From contig CAWEWR010000022.1 in assembly GCA_963812675.1 (NCBI GenBank), positions 62,001 through 126,000 on the forward strand: a DNA stretch of 64,000 nt, read 5' to 3'. Within the stretch, counting starts at the first letter, position 1. Every line of letters begins with the position of its first letter. A program made the position numbers and the translations under genes. The notes under the pieces were generated by a model. The model was not told where the DNA came from. It made no database searches and was given only the letters and a program-made list of their open reading frames with translations. The DNA comes from AP-15 sp963812675. Lineage in GTDB: Bacteria; Pseudomonadota; Alphaproteobacteria; ATCC43930; CGMCC-115725. Positions 52,333 to 60,780 of the stretch are shown here, piece by piece.

Positions 52333-53088
52333 ATGGCGGGACGGCTCGCAGGTAAACGCGCCCTGGTGACGGCGGCCGGCCAGGGGATCGGCCGGGCGGC
52401 GGCGCTGGCTTTTGCCGCCGAAGGGGCGAGCGTGCTGGCGACCGACATCGCCGAAGACAAGCTGTCCCCGCTCGCCGATGCGCTGATCGCAACCCGCCAT
52501 CTCGATGTGACCGATGAAGCCGAGATCGCGGCGCTAGCGGACGAGCTCGGCCCGCTCGACGTGCTGTTCAATTGTGCCGGCTTTGTCCACCACGGAACGA
52601 TCCTCGACGTGGCTCCGGTCGAATGGGACGCTTCCTTCGTCCTCAATGTGCGCTCGATGTACCTGACGACCCGCGCGTTTCTGCCCAAGATGGTCGAGCG
52701 CGGAACCGGCGCCTCGATCATCAACATGTCGTCCACGGTGTCGTCGATCAAAGGCGCGCCGAACCGCTGCGTCTATGCCGCGACCAAGGCCGCAGTAATC
52801 GGGCTGACCAAATCGGTGGCCGCCGATTTCATCGTGTCGGGCATCCGCTGCAATGCGATCTGCCCGGGGACGATCGCGACCCCGTCGCTCGAAGACCGCA
52901 TCGCGGCTCAGGGGACCCGGATGGTCGGCGGCAGCGACGCCGCCCGGCGCGCCTTTGTCGAGCGCCAGCCCTTGGGGCGGCTCGGCACGGCCGAGGAAGT
53001 CGCGGCGCTCGCCGTCTATCTCGCTTCGGATGAATCGGCGTTCACCACCGGCGCGGTCCACGTGATCGACGGCGGATTTACGCTCTGA
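52333..53088 (+). CDS. Short-chain dehydrogenase/reductase, 2-keto-3-deoxy-L-fuconate dehydrogenase-like
   Basis: 251 residues, classical SDR: cofactor motif TAAGQGIGRAAALAFAAEG, NNAG equivalent NCAGFVHHG, catalytic Ser in NMSSTVSS, and Tyr/Lys in VYAATKAAVIGL. Closest by pattern to the DHRS6/BDH2 and 2-keto-3-deoxy-L-fuconate dehydrogenase group (RCNAICPGTIATPSLEDRI, GRLGTAEEVAALAVYLASDE). Followed at 20 bases by an FAH-type hydrolase, the usual partner in that pathway. No fucose dehydrogenase or lactonase is adjacent. Confidence 0.83.
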   Translation: MAGRLAGKRALVTAAGQGIGRAAALAFAAEGASVLATDIAEDKLSPLADALIATRHLDVTDEAEIAALADELGPLDVLFNCAGFVHHGTILDVAPVEWDASFVLNVRSMYLTTRAFLPKMVERGTGASIINMSSTVSSIKGAPNRCVYAATKAAVIGLTKSVAADFIVSGIRCNAICPGTIATPSLEDRIAAQGTRMVGGSDAARRAFVERQPLGRLGTAEEVAALAVYLASDESAFTTGAVHVIDGGFTL

Positions 53089-53107
53089 CGCAGAGAGGAG
53101 ATTTCCG

Positions 53108-53956
53108 ATGAAGCTTCTTCGCTATGGACCCGCGGGTCAGGAAAAACCGGGGCTGCTCGACCGCGACGGCAAGATCCGCGATCTTTCCGGTGCGGTTCGC
53201 GACATCGACGGCGAAACGCTCGCCCCGGCATCGCTCGACCGGCTACGGCGGCTCGATCCGAGCACCCTGCCGCTGGTGTCCGGCACACCGCGGCTCGGCC
53301 CTTGCGTCGCGGGGGTATCAAAGCTCGTCGCGATTGGCCTCAACTACCGCGCGCATGCCGCGGAGACCGGGGCGGCGATCCCCAAGGAACCGATCTTCTT
53401 CATGAAGGCGACGACCTCGATCTGCGGTCCGAATGACGACGTGATCATCCCGAAGGGCTCGCAAAAGACCGACTGGGAGGTCGAGCTCGGCATCGTCATC
53501 GGCACCCGGGCGCGGTATGTCCCTGCCCACGATGCGCGCAAATACATCGCCGGCTACTGCATCGTGAACGATGTTTCCGAGCGCGAATTTCAGATCGAGC
53601 GCGGCGGGCAATGGACCAAGGGCAAGAGTGCCGACACCTTCGCCCCGATCGGTCCCTGGGTCGTCACCGCCGACGAGGTGCCCGATCCGGGCAAGCTCGG
53701 GCTGTGGACCGAGGTCAACGACAAGCGGGTACAGAACAGCAATACCTCCGACCTAATCTTCGGGATCGACGAGATCGTCAGCTATGTCAGTCATTTCATG
53801 ACGTTGCTGCCGGGCGACATCATCCCGACCGGCACGCCCTCGGGTGTCGGCCTTGGCATGAAGCCGCCGCAATTCCTCAAACCCGGCGACCGCATGCGGC
53901 TGTCGGTCGAAGGTTTGGGTGAGCAAAACCAGCGCCTGGTGGCCGTTACCGGCTAG
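53108..53956 (+). CDS. Fumarylacetoacetate hydrolase family protein (2,4-diketo-3-deoxy-L-fuconate hydrolase-like)
   Basis: 282 residues. FAH catalytic and metal motifs: VAIGLNYRAHAAE, PIFFMKATTSICGPND, DWEVELGIVIG (ligand Glu), YCIVNDVSEREFQ (Asp), LPGDIIPTGTPSGVGLGM. No signal peptide. Together with the upstream SDR it forms the last two steps of non-phosphorylative L-fucose degradation in known organisms, giving pyruvate and lactate; alternatives are other 2,4-diketo acids. Confidence 0.86.
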   Translation: MKLLRYGPAGQEKPGLLDRDGKIRDLSGAVRDIDGETLAPASLDRLRRLDPSTLPLVSGTPRLGPCVAGVSKLVAIGLNYRAHAAETGAAIPKEPIFFMKATTSICGPNDDVIIPKGSQKTDWEVELGIVIGTRARYVPAHDARKYIAGYCIVNDVSEREFQIERGGQWTKGKSADTFAPIGPWVVTADEVPDPGKLGLWTEVNDKRVQNSNTSDLIFGIDEIVSYVSHFMTLLPGDIIPTGTPSGVGLGMKPPQFLKPGDRMRLSVEGLGEQNQRLVAVTG

Positions 53957-54113
53957 CCGCCGGCAGCACCTTGGCGGCCTATGGTTGGGGCGGCACGATC
54001 GAATCAAATGGGGGGCGCTAGCGCCATGTGAGTGCTAGCGCAATGCGGCGGATTTACGCTATGATTTAGTGTTTCACGTGCTCGCCCCATTCAATTCCAC
54101 GTTTAGAGGACCC

Positions 54114-54641
54114 ATGTACGACCGCCGCCCCGGCTTCTTCCGCGAAGACCTCCCCCCCGGTCGTCGTGTCGAAGCCAAAGTCAAGTGGTTCAACGCCAGC
54201 AAGGGTTTCGGGTTCGTCACCCCGTCCGACGGATCCCAGGATGCGTTCCTGCCGATGGCGATCTTGCGTCGCGCCGGCTATGAGGAGGCCCATGAAGGCG
54301 CTTCGATCATCTGCGAGGTCAGCGCCGGGGCGAAAGGCCCGCTGGTGACCACCGTCTTGAACGTCGACAACAGTACCGCGGTGACGCCGCAGAGCGGAGG
54401 CGCCGGCATCGACCGCCGTGGCCTCCGGCCTTCTCAGACCATGGAAGGCGCGGTGAAATGGTTCGAGCCCGAAAAGGGGTACGGATTCATTTCTCCCGAC
54501 GGCGGCGGCAAAGATGTGTTCATCCACATCACCGCACTGCGCCGCAGCGGCGTCAGCGCCCTCGATCCCGGCCAGCGGGTCAGGGTCGAGGTGGTCGACG
54601 GCAAGAAAGGCCTCGAAGCCGAACGCATCACGCTCATCTGA
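54114..54641 (+). CDS. Cold-shock protein with two cold-shock domains
   Basis: 175 residues from the ATG at 54114 (AGAGG upstream). Two CSDs: residues about 16-75 (VKWFNASKGFGFVTPSDGS, RNP1 intact but RNP2 altered to DAFLPMAIL) and about 105-170 (GAVKWFEPEKGYGFISPDGG, RNP2 DVFIHITAL). A Gly/Arg linker joins them. Double-CSD proteins are common in alphaproteobacteria and bind single-stranded RNA. The long 5' leader is consistent with RNA-level regulation but no structure is proven. Confidence 0.9.
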   Translation: MYDRRPGFFREDLPPGRRVEAKVKWFNASKGFGFVTPSDGSQDAFLPMAILRRAGYEEAHEGASIICEVSAGAKGPLVTTVLNVDNSTAVTPQSGGAGIDRRGLRPSQTMEGAVKWFEPEKGYGFISPDGGGKDVFIHITALRRSGVSALDPGQRVRVEVVDGKKGLEAERITLI

Positions 54642-54929
54642 GGGTGCCCGCTCCTTCAAGGTCGACGGTAGAACTGGCGGCATTCGCGTAATGACACTGC
54701 GCTGAGGTGGCTCAGGCATAGAGCCGCCATCGGCATTTGACGTAATCGAGCGCGACCGCCATGGCGCGGGCCACCGGTGCGTAACCCGCCTTCGCGAGGG
54801 CTGGCGGGGCGGTTCATTTTCCCTTCGCGACTCGGAAATTGATCCACTTTTTGTCTGTTGATTTACCGATGTTTAAAGAATCCGGTGCAATTTGCGCGCG
54901 ATTACTTTTCTCACCTGAGGAGATTCCGC

Positions 54930-55091
54930 TTGCGTACCATTCTTTCCAATCTGATCCGCGACGAGTCCGGGGTTACCGCCATCGAATATGCCTTGATCGC
55001 CGCATTGATCGCAGTCGCCGCGATCGCTGCCTTCACCCTCGTCGGCACCCAACTCAGCAGCACCTTCAGCACCATCGCCAGCAAGCTCTAA
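54930..55091 (+). CDS. flp: Flp/Fap type IVb pilin
   Basis: 53 residues from a TTG at 54930 with a GAGGAG site seven bases upstream; a longer frame exists from 54858 but lacks such a site. Prepilin features are the basic leader RTILSNLIRDESG and the processing site Gly before VTAIEYALIAALIAVAAIA, with the conserved Glu and Tyr at +5/+6. It is the major subunit of Tad pili. The other tad genes here (TadE, TadG, TadB, TadC, TadA) lie 2.5-9 kb away on the opposite strand. Confidence 0.92.
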   Translation: MRTILSNLIRDESGVTAIEYALIAALIAVAAIAAFTLVGTQLSSTFSTIASKL

Positions 55092-55283
55092 AAAAGCGCT
55101 CGATGGCCTGCACGCGCCGTCGAGCGTCACCAAACTGCGGCCGCAGCGGAGGAGAGGCCGACCACTTCGGCCTCACGCCATCGTGGATCCGGCTTTATGG
55201 TTGTGCCGTCGTCGCGGGCTATGCCTGTTTCCTTGCGCCCGTCCGCCAGGACCCGCTGGTCAAGGTGGCGGGCCGCTGCTCGA

Positions 55284-56582
55284 ATGCGCCAACGGGGCAT
55301 GCCCGCCTGGCTCGGCCGGTCTGTGCCGGCCGGTTCGGCGCTCGCCGTCTTTCTGGCGATGTCCTGGCTATACCGGGAAGGGTACAGAGAGGTTTACGAC
55401 GGTATATTGCAATCCTGGGGGATAGAGCCGTTCCAGTTTCCGTTCCTCGACATCAGCGGTTGGCTGGCGGCTTGGGAATGTGCGCGGCAGGGCATAGATG
55501 TGGTCTCGTTCGACCCCTGCGATGTGTTGTTTAGAGGATATGGCTCTTCGCCGCTGTGGCTGGCTGCCGCTGGTGTGCCATTGGGTGTGGCGAACACGAC
55601 TGCCGTCGGGTGGGTCCTCGATCTTGTGTTCATCGCCTCGCTGAGCGTGCTCCCACCGCCGCAGCGCCTCGTCGAGCTGTTGCTGGTGTTGGCCGTGACC
55701 CTATCGACTATGGTGGTTTTCGCGCTGGAGCGCGCCAATGCCGACGTCGCTCTATTCCTGCTGGCGCTGGCGGCCGGCTGCCTTGCCGAGCGCAGGCCGG
55801 CGGCGCGGATGATTGGCTATGGCCTCGCTCTCCTGTCTGGATTTCTCAAATACTACCCGATCATGGTGCTCATCGTCGTTTTCCGCGAGCGCATTGCTGT
55901 CTTTGCCGCAGTCGCGCTGGCGGCGGCAGGTGCGCTCGCCGTCTTCTGGGCGGTGTACCATGTCGAGATCGTGCGAGGATCGGCAGAGATCTCGAACGGA
56001 TATTACAACGCCAACTTGTTCGCTTCGAAGAACCTGCCGTTTCTGATCGGGATCCTGGTCGAAAAAGCGGCGGCGCCGTCCCGCTTTGCGGCGGCAGTAG
56101 CATGGGTGGTAACCGTCGGCCTCTATGGCGGGCTGGCCGGCGCGGCGCTGGCAATCTGCCGCCGGCTGTTACGCTTTGCCGAGTTGCGCGCCGCCATCGC
56201 CGAGCTTCCCGATGGCGAGCGGGTTCTCATGGTGATCGGCAGCGCAGTGATCGCCGGATGCTTCTTCGCCGGACAGAGCGTCGAATATCGCGGGATTTTC
56301 CTGTTGCTCGTCATGCCCGGGCTAGTGGCGCTATCGCGCTGCGCCGGCCGCGCGCTGCGCGCCCTCTGTCTTGGAAGCGCGATCGTCATCGTGCTCTTGA
56401 TGTGGGGCGAATGCCTGCGGCAGGCGCTCGGCGGCGGGTTCGGGTTCTGGCTGCTGCGCGAGCTCGGCTGGTGGTGGTCGGTCAGTGTCATGTTGGCGCT
56501 GGTCGCCGATTTCCTGCGGGAATCGCCGGTCTTGCAAACCGCCTCTGCTTGGCTCGGCCGCCAGGCGGTGCAGTCGCGGTGA
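55284..56582 (+). CDS. Multi-pass membrane protein, GT87/DUF2029-like (putative)
   Basis: About 432 residues; the start is uncertain (ATG at 55284 chosen, 55197 also possible) with no strong ribosome-binding site. Nine to eleven hydrophobic segments, for example VGWVLDLVFIASLSVLPP, AVTLSTMVVFALERANADVA and YYPIMVLIVVFRERIAVFAA. The motif FALERANADVALF and GLLSGFLKYYPIMV-like sequence match polyprenol-phosphate-mannose-dependent transferases of the GT87 type. It could modify pilus or envelope glycans; the family call is from pattern only. Confidence 0.6.
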   Translation: MRQRGMPAWLGRSVPAGSALAVFLAMSWLYREGYREVYDGILQSWGIEPFQFPFLDISGWLAAWECARQGIDVVSFDPCDVLFRGYGSSPLWLAAAGVPLGVANTTAVGWVLDLVFIASLSVLPPPQRLVELLLVLAVTLSTMVVFALERANADVALFLLALAAGCLAERRPAARMIGYGLALLSGFLKYYPIMVLIVVFRERIAVFAAVALAAAGALAVFWAVYHVEIVRGSAEISNGYYNANLFASKNLPFLIGILVEKAAAPSRFAAAVAWVVTVGLYGGLAGAALAICRRLLRFAELRAAIAELPDGERVLMVIGSAVIAGCFFAGQSVEYRGIFLLLVMPGLVALSRCAGRALRALCLGSAIVIVLLMWGECLRQALGGGFGFWLLRELGWWWSVSVMLALVADFLRESPVLQTASAWLGRQAVQSR

Positions 56583-56601
56583 CCGCCCGGAAGCGGACGG
56601 G

Positions 56602-56850
56602 TCAGCGGCGCGAGCGCGGGCCCCGCGGCATCCGCGGACTGCGATATTGCTGAAGGCGCGTGCTGCGCAAGCCCGCCAGGCCGTGCTGCTCGAAGGCGCG
56701 CTCCCAGGACCGGTACTCCTCCTCGGTCAGCTGGTAGCGCTGCAGCGCCTCTTCCAGGGTGATGCGGGCGGTGCGCACGGCGGTGACGACCGCGGCCTTG
56801 CGGCGCACGACCCAGCGCCTGGTGTTCGGCGGCGGCAGGTCGTCGCTCAT
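56602..56850 (-). CDS. sciP: SciP-family CtrA-inhibitor (DUF1153)
   Basis: 82 residues. Helix-turn-helix core LPPPNTRRWVVRRKAAVVTA, EEALQRYQLTEEEYRSWERA and HGLAGLRSTRLQQYR, the DUF1153 signature. In Caulobacter SciP binds CtrA and blocks its target promoters after DNA replication starts. The family is essentially confined to alphaproteobacteria, which helps identify the organism. The C-terminus ends in PRGPRSRR. No clear ribosome-binding site precedes the ATG at 56848-56850. Confidence 0.88.
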   Translation of the reverse strand: MSDDLPPPNTRRWVVRRKAAVVTAVRTARITLEEALQRYQLTEEEYRSWERAFEQHGLAGLRSTRLQQYRSPRMPRGPRSRR

Positions 56851-56884
56851 CGGGAGGGGTTCCGACGGCGACCGTTCGAGGGCA

Positions 56885-57112
56885 CTATTCACCGTGCCCT
56901 GCCAAGACTTTGGCGGCCCAGAACGAGCGGTCGCTCGCCCCGGCGTGCTGCCGGCGGGACTGGCTGCGGAGCGCGGCATAACGCTGCAGCGCCGCCCGAT
57001 CGGCGGCGGCGGGAGCAGCCTGGGTTGGCAATGCACAGGCCGTCGGGCAGCGCGTGATGCCGTTGCTGCGGATAAAGGCGGCGACTGCGGCCTCATATTC
57101 TTCATGACACAT
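56885..57112 (-). CDS. Small hypothetical protein with CPTAC motif
   Basis: 75 residues starting at the ATG 57110-57112. Segment EYEAAVAAFIRSNGITRCPTACALPTQ, split by me as FIRSNGITRCPTAC and LPTQAAPAAADRAAL, then a basic coil QRYAALRSQSRRQHAGA. The ITRCPTACxLPTQ pattern recalls an uncharacterised alphaproteobacterial family, from memory. It lies 34 bases upstream of sciP on the same strand. Its upstream region shares an 11-base motif with tadE. Confidence 0.6.
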   Translation of the reverse strand: MCHEEYEAAVAAFIRSNGITRCPTACALPTQAAPAAADRAALQRYAALRSQSRRQHAGASDRSFWAAKVLAGHGE

Positions 57113-57577
57113 GTTAACGTTCCCAAAGCAAAATCGTCGACGCGGCGGCGCCGAGCATGATTCCGACTTTGCTGAACAAGGGAAAATCTTCAACTATATT
57201 TATACTTAAACGAATAAAATTTGATAGTTAAGATGGTTGGTTAAGGTAAGTTGAAGCGATTGTGGAGTGTTTAGTGAGATTTATTTGTATTTCTTTGCGA
57301 AGACGGAGGTGAGGGGCGCGGGGATTTATCGGCGTCGGTGGGGTGCCGCGGCCGCCCAGCGCCATTGGCTGTTGCTCCCAAAGCTCGCAGCGATCGTTCA
57401 CGGATCGCCGCCGGCTACTCCCGGTTTCGGTTTCCACAATGGCGTGCAAGCCGATCTCGCCCAGGTCTGAGCACGATGACGAGGCCAACCCGGATATTTC
57501 CGGATATTTAGTGAACTTCCGGGTTGGACGGGCTCACCAGAGCTGGGGATTAGTTGCGCGTTCGCCAGCCTCGATCG
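57113..57577. promoter_or_regulatory. Noncoding, AT-rich promoter region upstream of the 75-aa gene and sciP
   Basis: 465 bases with no supported gene. The section 57180-57260 is strongly AT-rich for this genome. It contains tttatacttaa at 57199-57209, repeated exactly at 60186-60196 before tadE, and ggttggttaagg. The rest, to 57577, has no motif I recognise; a frame at 57267-57470 lacks a ribosome-binding site. Likely promoter for the minus-strand gene at 57112. Confidence 0.45.
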
Positions 57578-59545
57578 TCAACAACCAGCTGGCGGTGACG
57601 CACTCACGCAAGCGGCGGGGATCAGCCGCGCGTTCGTCAGAGCCCCCCCGATGCCTCCCCCGAAGATGTTGGCCACGGTCGAGTAATTCGGGTTTGCGGT
57701 CGACGGGCAGGTTCCGCTTCCGCCATCGGTGGAGAAGAACTTGGTCGGATCGTTAAAGTAGTAAGGGGCGGTCGGAATCGGCGTGTTGGCGATTTTCTGC
57801 ATCGCCGAGCACGCGGTGATCGATGTGGTATCCGAGCAGGTGTTCGAGCCGTCGTCAAAGTAGATCGCGAACACCCAAGTCCCCGCAGCCGCCACGGTCT
57901 TCCCCGCGGCCGCCGCGTTTTGGGCCGCGGTGATCGCCGCATGGCACTGTTGCGTGTAATTGACGCTTTCCAATGGCCCCATCTGATCTTTACCACTACT
58001 AGGAGGGAAATTCGAACCCGCGGCGCCGTCGCTCAACAGGATGATCACGTTCTGCCCGCCTGGCTGACCGCTGGCGATGCGGGCGGTCTGTACTGCCACG
58101 AGGGCACTCTGGGCCGCGCCGATCGCATCGGCGTAGTAGGTTCCGAGCCCGCCGGGCGTTCCGAGGCAACCAGGCTTGGTCACCTTCACGATATTGGAGG
58201 AGGCGTTCAGAGTGGTCGCCGGGTCGGACGTGCCGAAATCGTACCCGAAGCCGACGATCTGGTAGAGCGGCGCAGTGATGATCGTATCCCCCTTGAGGAT
58301 GTCTGCGCCGGTCGGGCTGGCGCTCATAACTGCAGTCGTCGGAAGGGTTACCGAGCTCATGGTTGTGCCGGTTCCCCACCATGGCCAGCTCCCGGTTCCG
58401 GCCGGAATGCTTGTCCCGAAAGTGATCAAGTCGAGTTTGTTGACAGTTGCGACCACGTTTTTCGACAGCGTTACGGTCGTGCCGGTTGTGCCCGAAACGG
58501 TCGTACCAGAGGAAATCGCGCTGGGATTCGTCATGTCCTGAACCGTCAGGCCCGGGGTGACTTTCGCCGTTATCACGCCGGTTGGGAACGTCAAAGTCTT
58601 CCCAGAGGTCGTGTTCGCGCTCGTCGGTGTGCCCGCGTCGGTTACCACTGCCCATGGTGACCCGGTGTTGAAGGCAGGATCGTCTCCGCTTGGCAGCGGG
58701 TCGGCGTTCGACATTGTCGTGGTCAGTGACAGCGTGCTGGTCGTCGTGGCGGCGCTGGCTGTGTTCGCGACGCCCGAGTAGTACGTCGCAGTTACAGGGG
58801 CTGTGCAGCCGATATCGACCGCGGCTTGACCGGCATTGGTGACCGGCGGGAACACGAAGAGTGCGACCTCGTCGAACGGGGTCGGCGTGGACGTCCCGCA
58901 GGTCCCCGGGGCACAGGGCCAGAGCTCTTTCAACAGAGTTTGGATCCCGGCCGTCGCGCAGTCGACGGCGCTGCTGAAACCGGCGCAGGCCTTCGCGGTT
59001 GTTCCCCCCGATAGGCTGCCCATCGAACCGGTCGTATCCTGAATGAACGCCACGTTGAACGGCCCCACCGCGCCACCCTTCGGGCTAGCGACCGCGGTCG
59101 CCGAGATCGACCAAGGCGGGGCGTGGAACAGGTTGGCGAAGAACACGGGCACGGTCGCCGTCTGCGTCACCTCGATGATGTTCGCCGAGGTCGCAGGCGT
59201 TTGGTTCGTGGAGCACGCAATACCCCAGCCCGACAGGCACGTTATGGAAACCGTCGGCGATGCGACGGTGATATTGGACAGGGCGTTCATGTCGCCGGTG
59301 TAGGCGCTGTAATTTTTCGCTGTGGTGAGCGGGGTTCCGCCCGTGCCGATGTCCTGGGCGCCTGCCAGCGCGGCTGCGTTTGTGGCGGCCTGCAGCGCAA
59401 ACTTAGCGTTGAAGAGATAGGCGAGGTCGACTACGAGCGCGCCGAAGCCCACAAAGGCGAAGATCCCGGCTGCCACCAGGATGGCAACAACGCCCCTGTC
59501 GTCCTTCCAAACGCGCCGTATGGACGGTTTTTTATCGTGTTTCAC
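57578..59545 (-). CDS. tadG: TadG-like pilus assembly protein with VWA domain
   Basis: 655 residues from a GTG at 59543-59545 that overlaps the tadE stop as GTGA. N-terminal pseudopilin-like helix: RRVWKDDRGVVAILVAAGI, VGFGALVVDLAYLFNAKFAL. VWA domain: MIDAS-type FIQDTTGSMGS, then ELWPCAPGTC, and a second part NVIILLSDGAAG after a long Thr/Ser/Gly-rich insertion of about 150 residues (AVVTDAGTPTSANTTSG, SGTTGTTVTLSKNV). C-terminus ends SPPAGC. It is a minor component of the Tad secretion machine. The insertion is not typical and may be a separate surface domain. Confidence 0.82.
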   Translation of the reverse strand: MKHDKKPSIRRVWKDDRGVVAILVAAGIFAFVGFGALVVDLAYLFNAKFALQAATNAAALAGAQDIGTGGTPLTTAKNYSAYTGDMNALSNITVASPTVSITCLSGWGIACSTNQTPATSANIIEVTQTATVPVFFANLFHAPPWSISATAVASPKGGAVGPFNVAFIQDTTGSMGSLSGGTTAKACAGFSSAVDCATAGIQTLLKELWPCAPGTCGTSTPTPFDEVALFVFPPVTNAGQAAVDIGCTAPVTATYYSGVANTASAATTTSTLSLTTTMSNADPLPSGDDPAFNTGSPWAVVTDAGTPTSANTTSGKTLTFPTGVITAKVTPGLTVQDMTNPSAISSGTTVSGTTGTTVTLSKNVVATVNKLDLITFGTSIPAGTGSWPWWGTGTTMSSVTLPTTAVMSASPTGADILKGDTIITAPLYQIVGFGYDFGTSDPATTLNASSNIVKVTKPGCLGTPGGLGTYYADAIGAAQSALVAVQTARIASGQPGGQNVIILLSDGAAGSNFPPSSGKDQMGPLESVNYTQQCHAAITAAQNAAAAGKTVAAAGTWVFAIYFDDGSNTCSDTTSITACSAMQKIANTPIPTAPYYFNDPTKFFSTDGGSGTCPSTANPNYSTVANIFGGGIGGALTNARLIPAACVSASPPAGC

Positions 59546-60102
59546 TGGATTCGCTCCGTCATTTGCGCTGTCGTTGTCCACGCAAAGCTGTAGCCTGGCA
59601 CTGGAAGGCTCCATGAATGCGTTGCCGTTATCTGCGCCGGATTCCCCGCATTGTTGGTCAGCAGGGTGGCGCATGTCGCATCCGTGCTGCACGAGCTCCA
59701 CGCGGTGCAAATACCCGAGCTGTTGAGGGCTGTGCAGACCTGTGTAGTGATGGCGGCTGAAGTCAATGTCAGGCTCGGCGCCGCCGCTTGGGTCATCGCA
59801 TTAACTGTATTGGTATAAGGCGACCCAATTGCCTTGCTGATCGAGAACTGCTGCACACCCATGGTCACGGCGTTGGTCAGCGTCACGAATTGGTTCAGGG
59901 TCAGCCCGAATTGGGCCGTACCTAACAAAATCAGCAGCAACACCGGCGCAAGGAGCGCAAACTCGACCAGCGCCGTGCCCCTCTCTCCCAGGGTCTTCGC
60001 CTTCGCCGCCTTGAGGCGGGCAAATCGCCAGGTGCATGCGATCGCACCGCGCGCCATCCACTGGCGACGGATAACTGCGTCTTGGTGCGCGTCCGGGCGC
60101 AT
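59542..60102 (-). CDS. tadE: TadE-like pseudopilin
   Basis: 186 residues. The prepilin signature is GERGTALVEFALLAPVLLLI: basic leader, Gly, then Thr-Ala-Leu-Val-Glu-Phe with the conserved Glu, followed by one long helix LLLILLGTAQFGLTLNQF. The rest is an extracytoplasmic domain with four cysteines (TQVCTALNSSGICT, SSCSTDATCAT). TadE proteins are minor pilins processed by the TadV peptidase. Start at the ATG 60100-60102; coupled to tadG by overlap. Confidence 0.88.
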   Translation of the reverse strand: MRPDAHQDAVIRRQWMARGAIACTWRFARLKAAKAKTLGERGTALVEFALLAPVLLLILLGTAQFGLTLNQFVTLTNAVTMGVQQFSISKAIGSPYTNTVNAMTQAAAPSLTLTSAAITTQVCTALNSSGICTAWSSCSTDATCATLLTNNAGNPAQITATHSWSLPVPGYSFAWTTTAQMTERIQ

Positions 60103-60185
60103 TATGCGGCCCCCTTATGTGCTGATATCGGCGGCTGACCGTCTTGCGGCGATATTACCAGAAAACGGGAAGAAATTTAGAAATC

Positions 60186-60196
60186 TTTATACTTAA
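60186..60196 (-). promoter_or_regulatory. AT-rich motif upstream of tadE
   Basis: tttatacttaa, identical to 57199-57209. It lies 84 bases before the tadE start here and 87 before the 75-aa gene there. On the minus strand it reads TTAAGTATAAA, which includes a TATAAA-like -10 element. Nearby, ttggttaac also recurs in both places as ggttaa. Shared control of pilus and cell-cycle genes is an inference. Confidence 0.4.
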
Positions 60197-60312
60197 TAGA
60201 AAGATTTTTGGTTAACATCGACTGGGCGTTGGAAACCATTCGGGCGCTTTACTGTTCTTTTGCAAGTGACAAGGCATGTTGCATCGGTTCGCCCGCCGAT
60301 GCGGAGGTAGGA

Positions 60313-60690
60313 ATGGCCCAGCGAATAACCGAGCCCGAGGATCGAGCACCCGATCGGCTCGGCTTTGGCACCGCCGCAACGCGGCGGGGATTTCGGGCCT
60401 GCCCATGGCGGATACCGCGAACTTATTGGATGTTGCTGATCCTGTTTGTCGAATTGCAAATCGCCGACATCCTCACCACCAACCATGCGCTGGCGCTTCC
60501 CGGGGTTTGGGAGCTCAATCCGCTGATGGCGATGTCGCAGGCCAAGCTCGGCGCCGCGTGGTGGGTGCCCAAACTCGCGGTCGTGGTCTATCTGTGTCTC
60601 GCGGCCACCTTGATGCGCCGGCGCTGGCCGATCATTTTCGCCGTGTCGGTTTCCGGCCTCGCCGTGCTCGGCAACATCAGCCATTTCTGA
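60313..60690 (+). CDS. DUF5658-like small membrane protein
   Basis: 125 residues from the ATG at 60313, preceded by GGAGGTAGGA. A polar N-terminus (ITEPEDRAPDRLGFG) is followed by three or four helices: TYWMLLILFVELQIADILTT, then NHALALPGVWELNPLMA, GAAWWVPKLAVVVYLCLAAT, and IIFAVSVSGLAVLGNISHF. The motif ADILTTNHAL...ELNPLM is the DUF5658 signature. Function unknown. Divergent from tadE. Confidence 0.8.
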   Translation: MAQRITEPEDRAPDRLGFGTAATRRGFRACPWRIPRTYWMLLILFVELQIADILTTNHALALPGVWELNPLMAMSQAKLGAAWWVPKLAVVVYLCLAATLMRRRWPIIFAVSVSGLAVLGNISHF

Positions 60691-60708
60691 CGGCGCCGCG
60701 GACCCAAG

Positions 60709-60771
60709 CCCCCTCCCATTCCCTCCCCCGCAAGCGGGGGAGGGTTAGGGTGGGGGCTCGGTGGGTGAGGG
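60709..60771. repeat. GC-rich palindromic repeat (intergenic relative of the polA insert)
   Basis: Stem at 60721-60744 (ccctcccccgcaagcggg...) differs from the polA copy at two loop bases only. Its right flank (agggttagggtgggggct, ggtgggtgaggg) matches that copy with small changes. It lies between the DUF5658 gene and the convergent methyltransferase gene, where it can form a hairpin in either transcript. Confidence 0.75.
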
Positions 60772-60780
60772 TAGACGAGC

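Noticed and set aside
57267..57470. A 67-codon plus-strand frame before tadG
   Set aside because: No ribosome-binding site, no motif, and it lies in an AT-rich promoter-like stretch.
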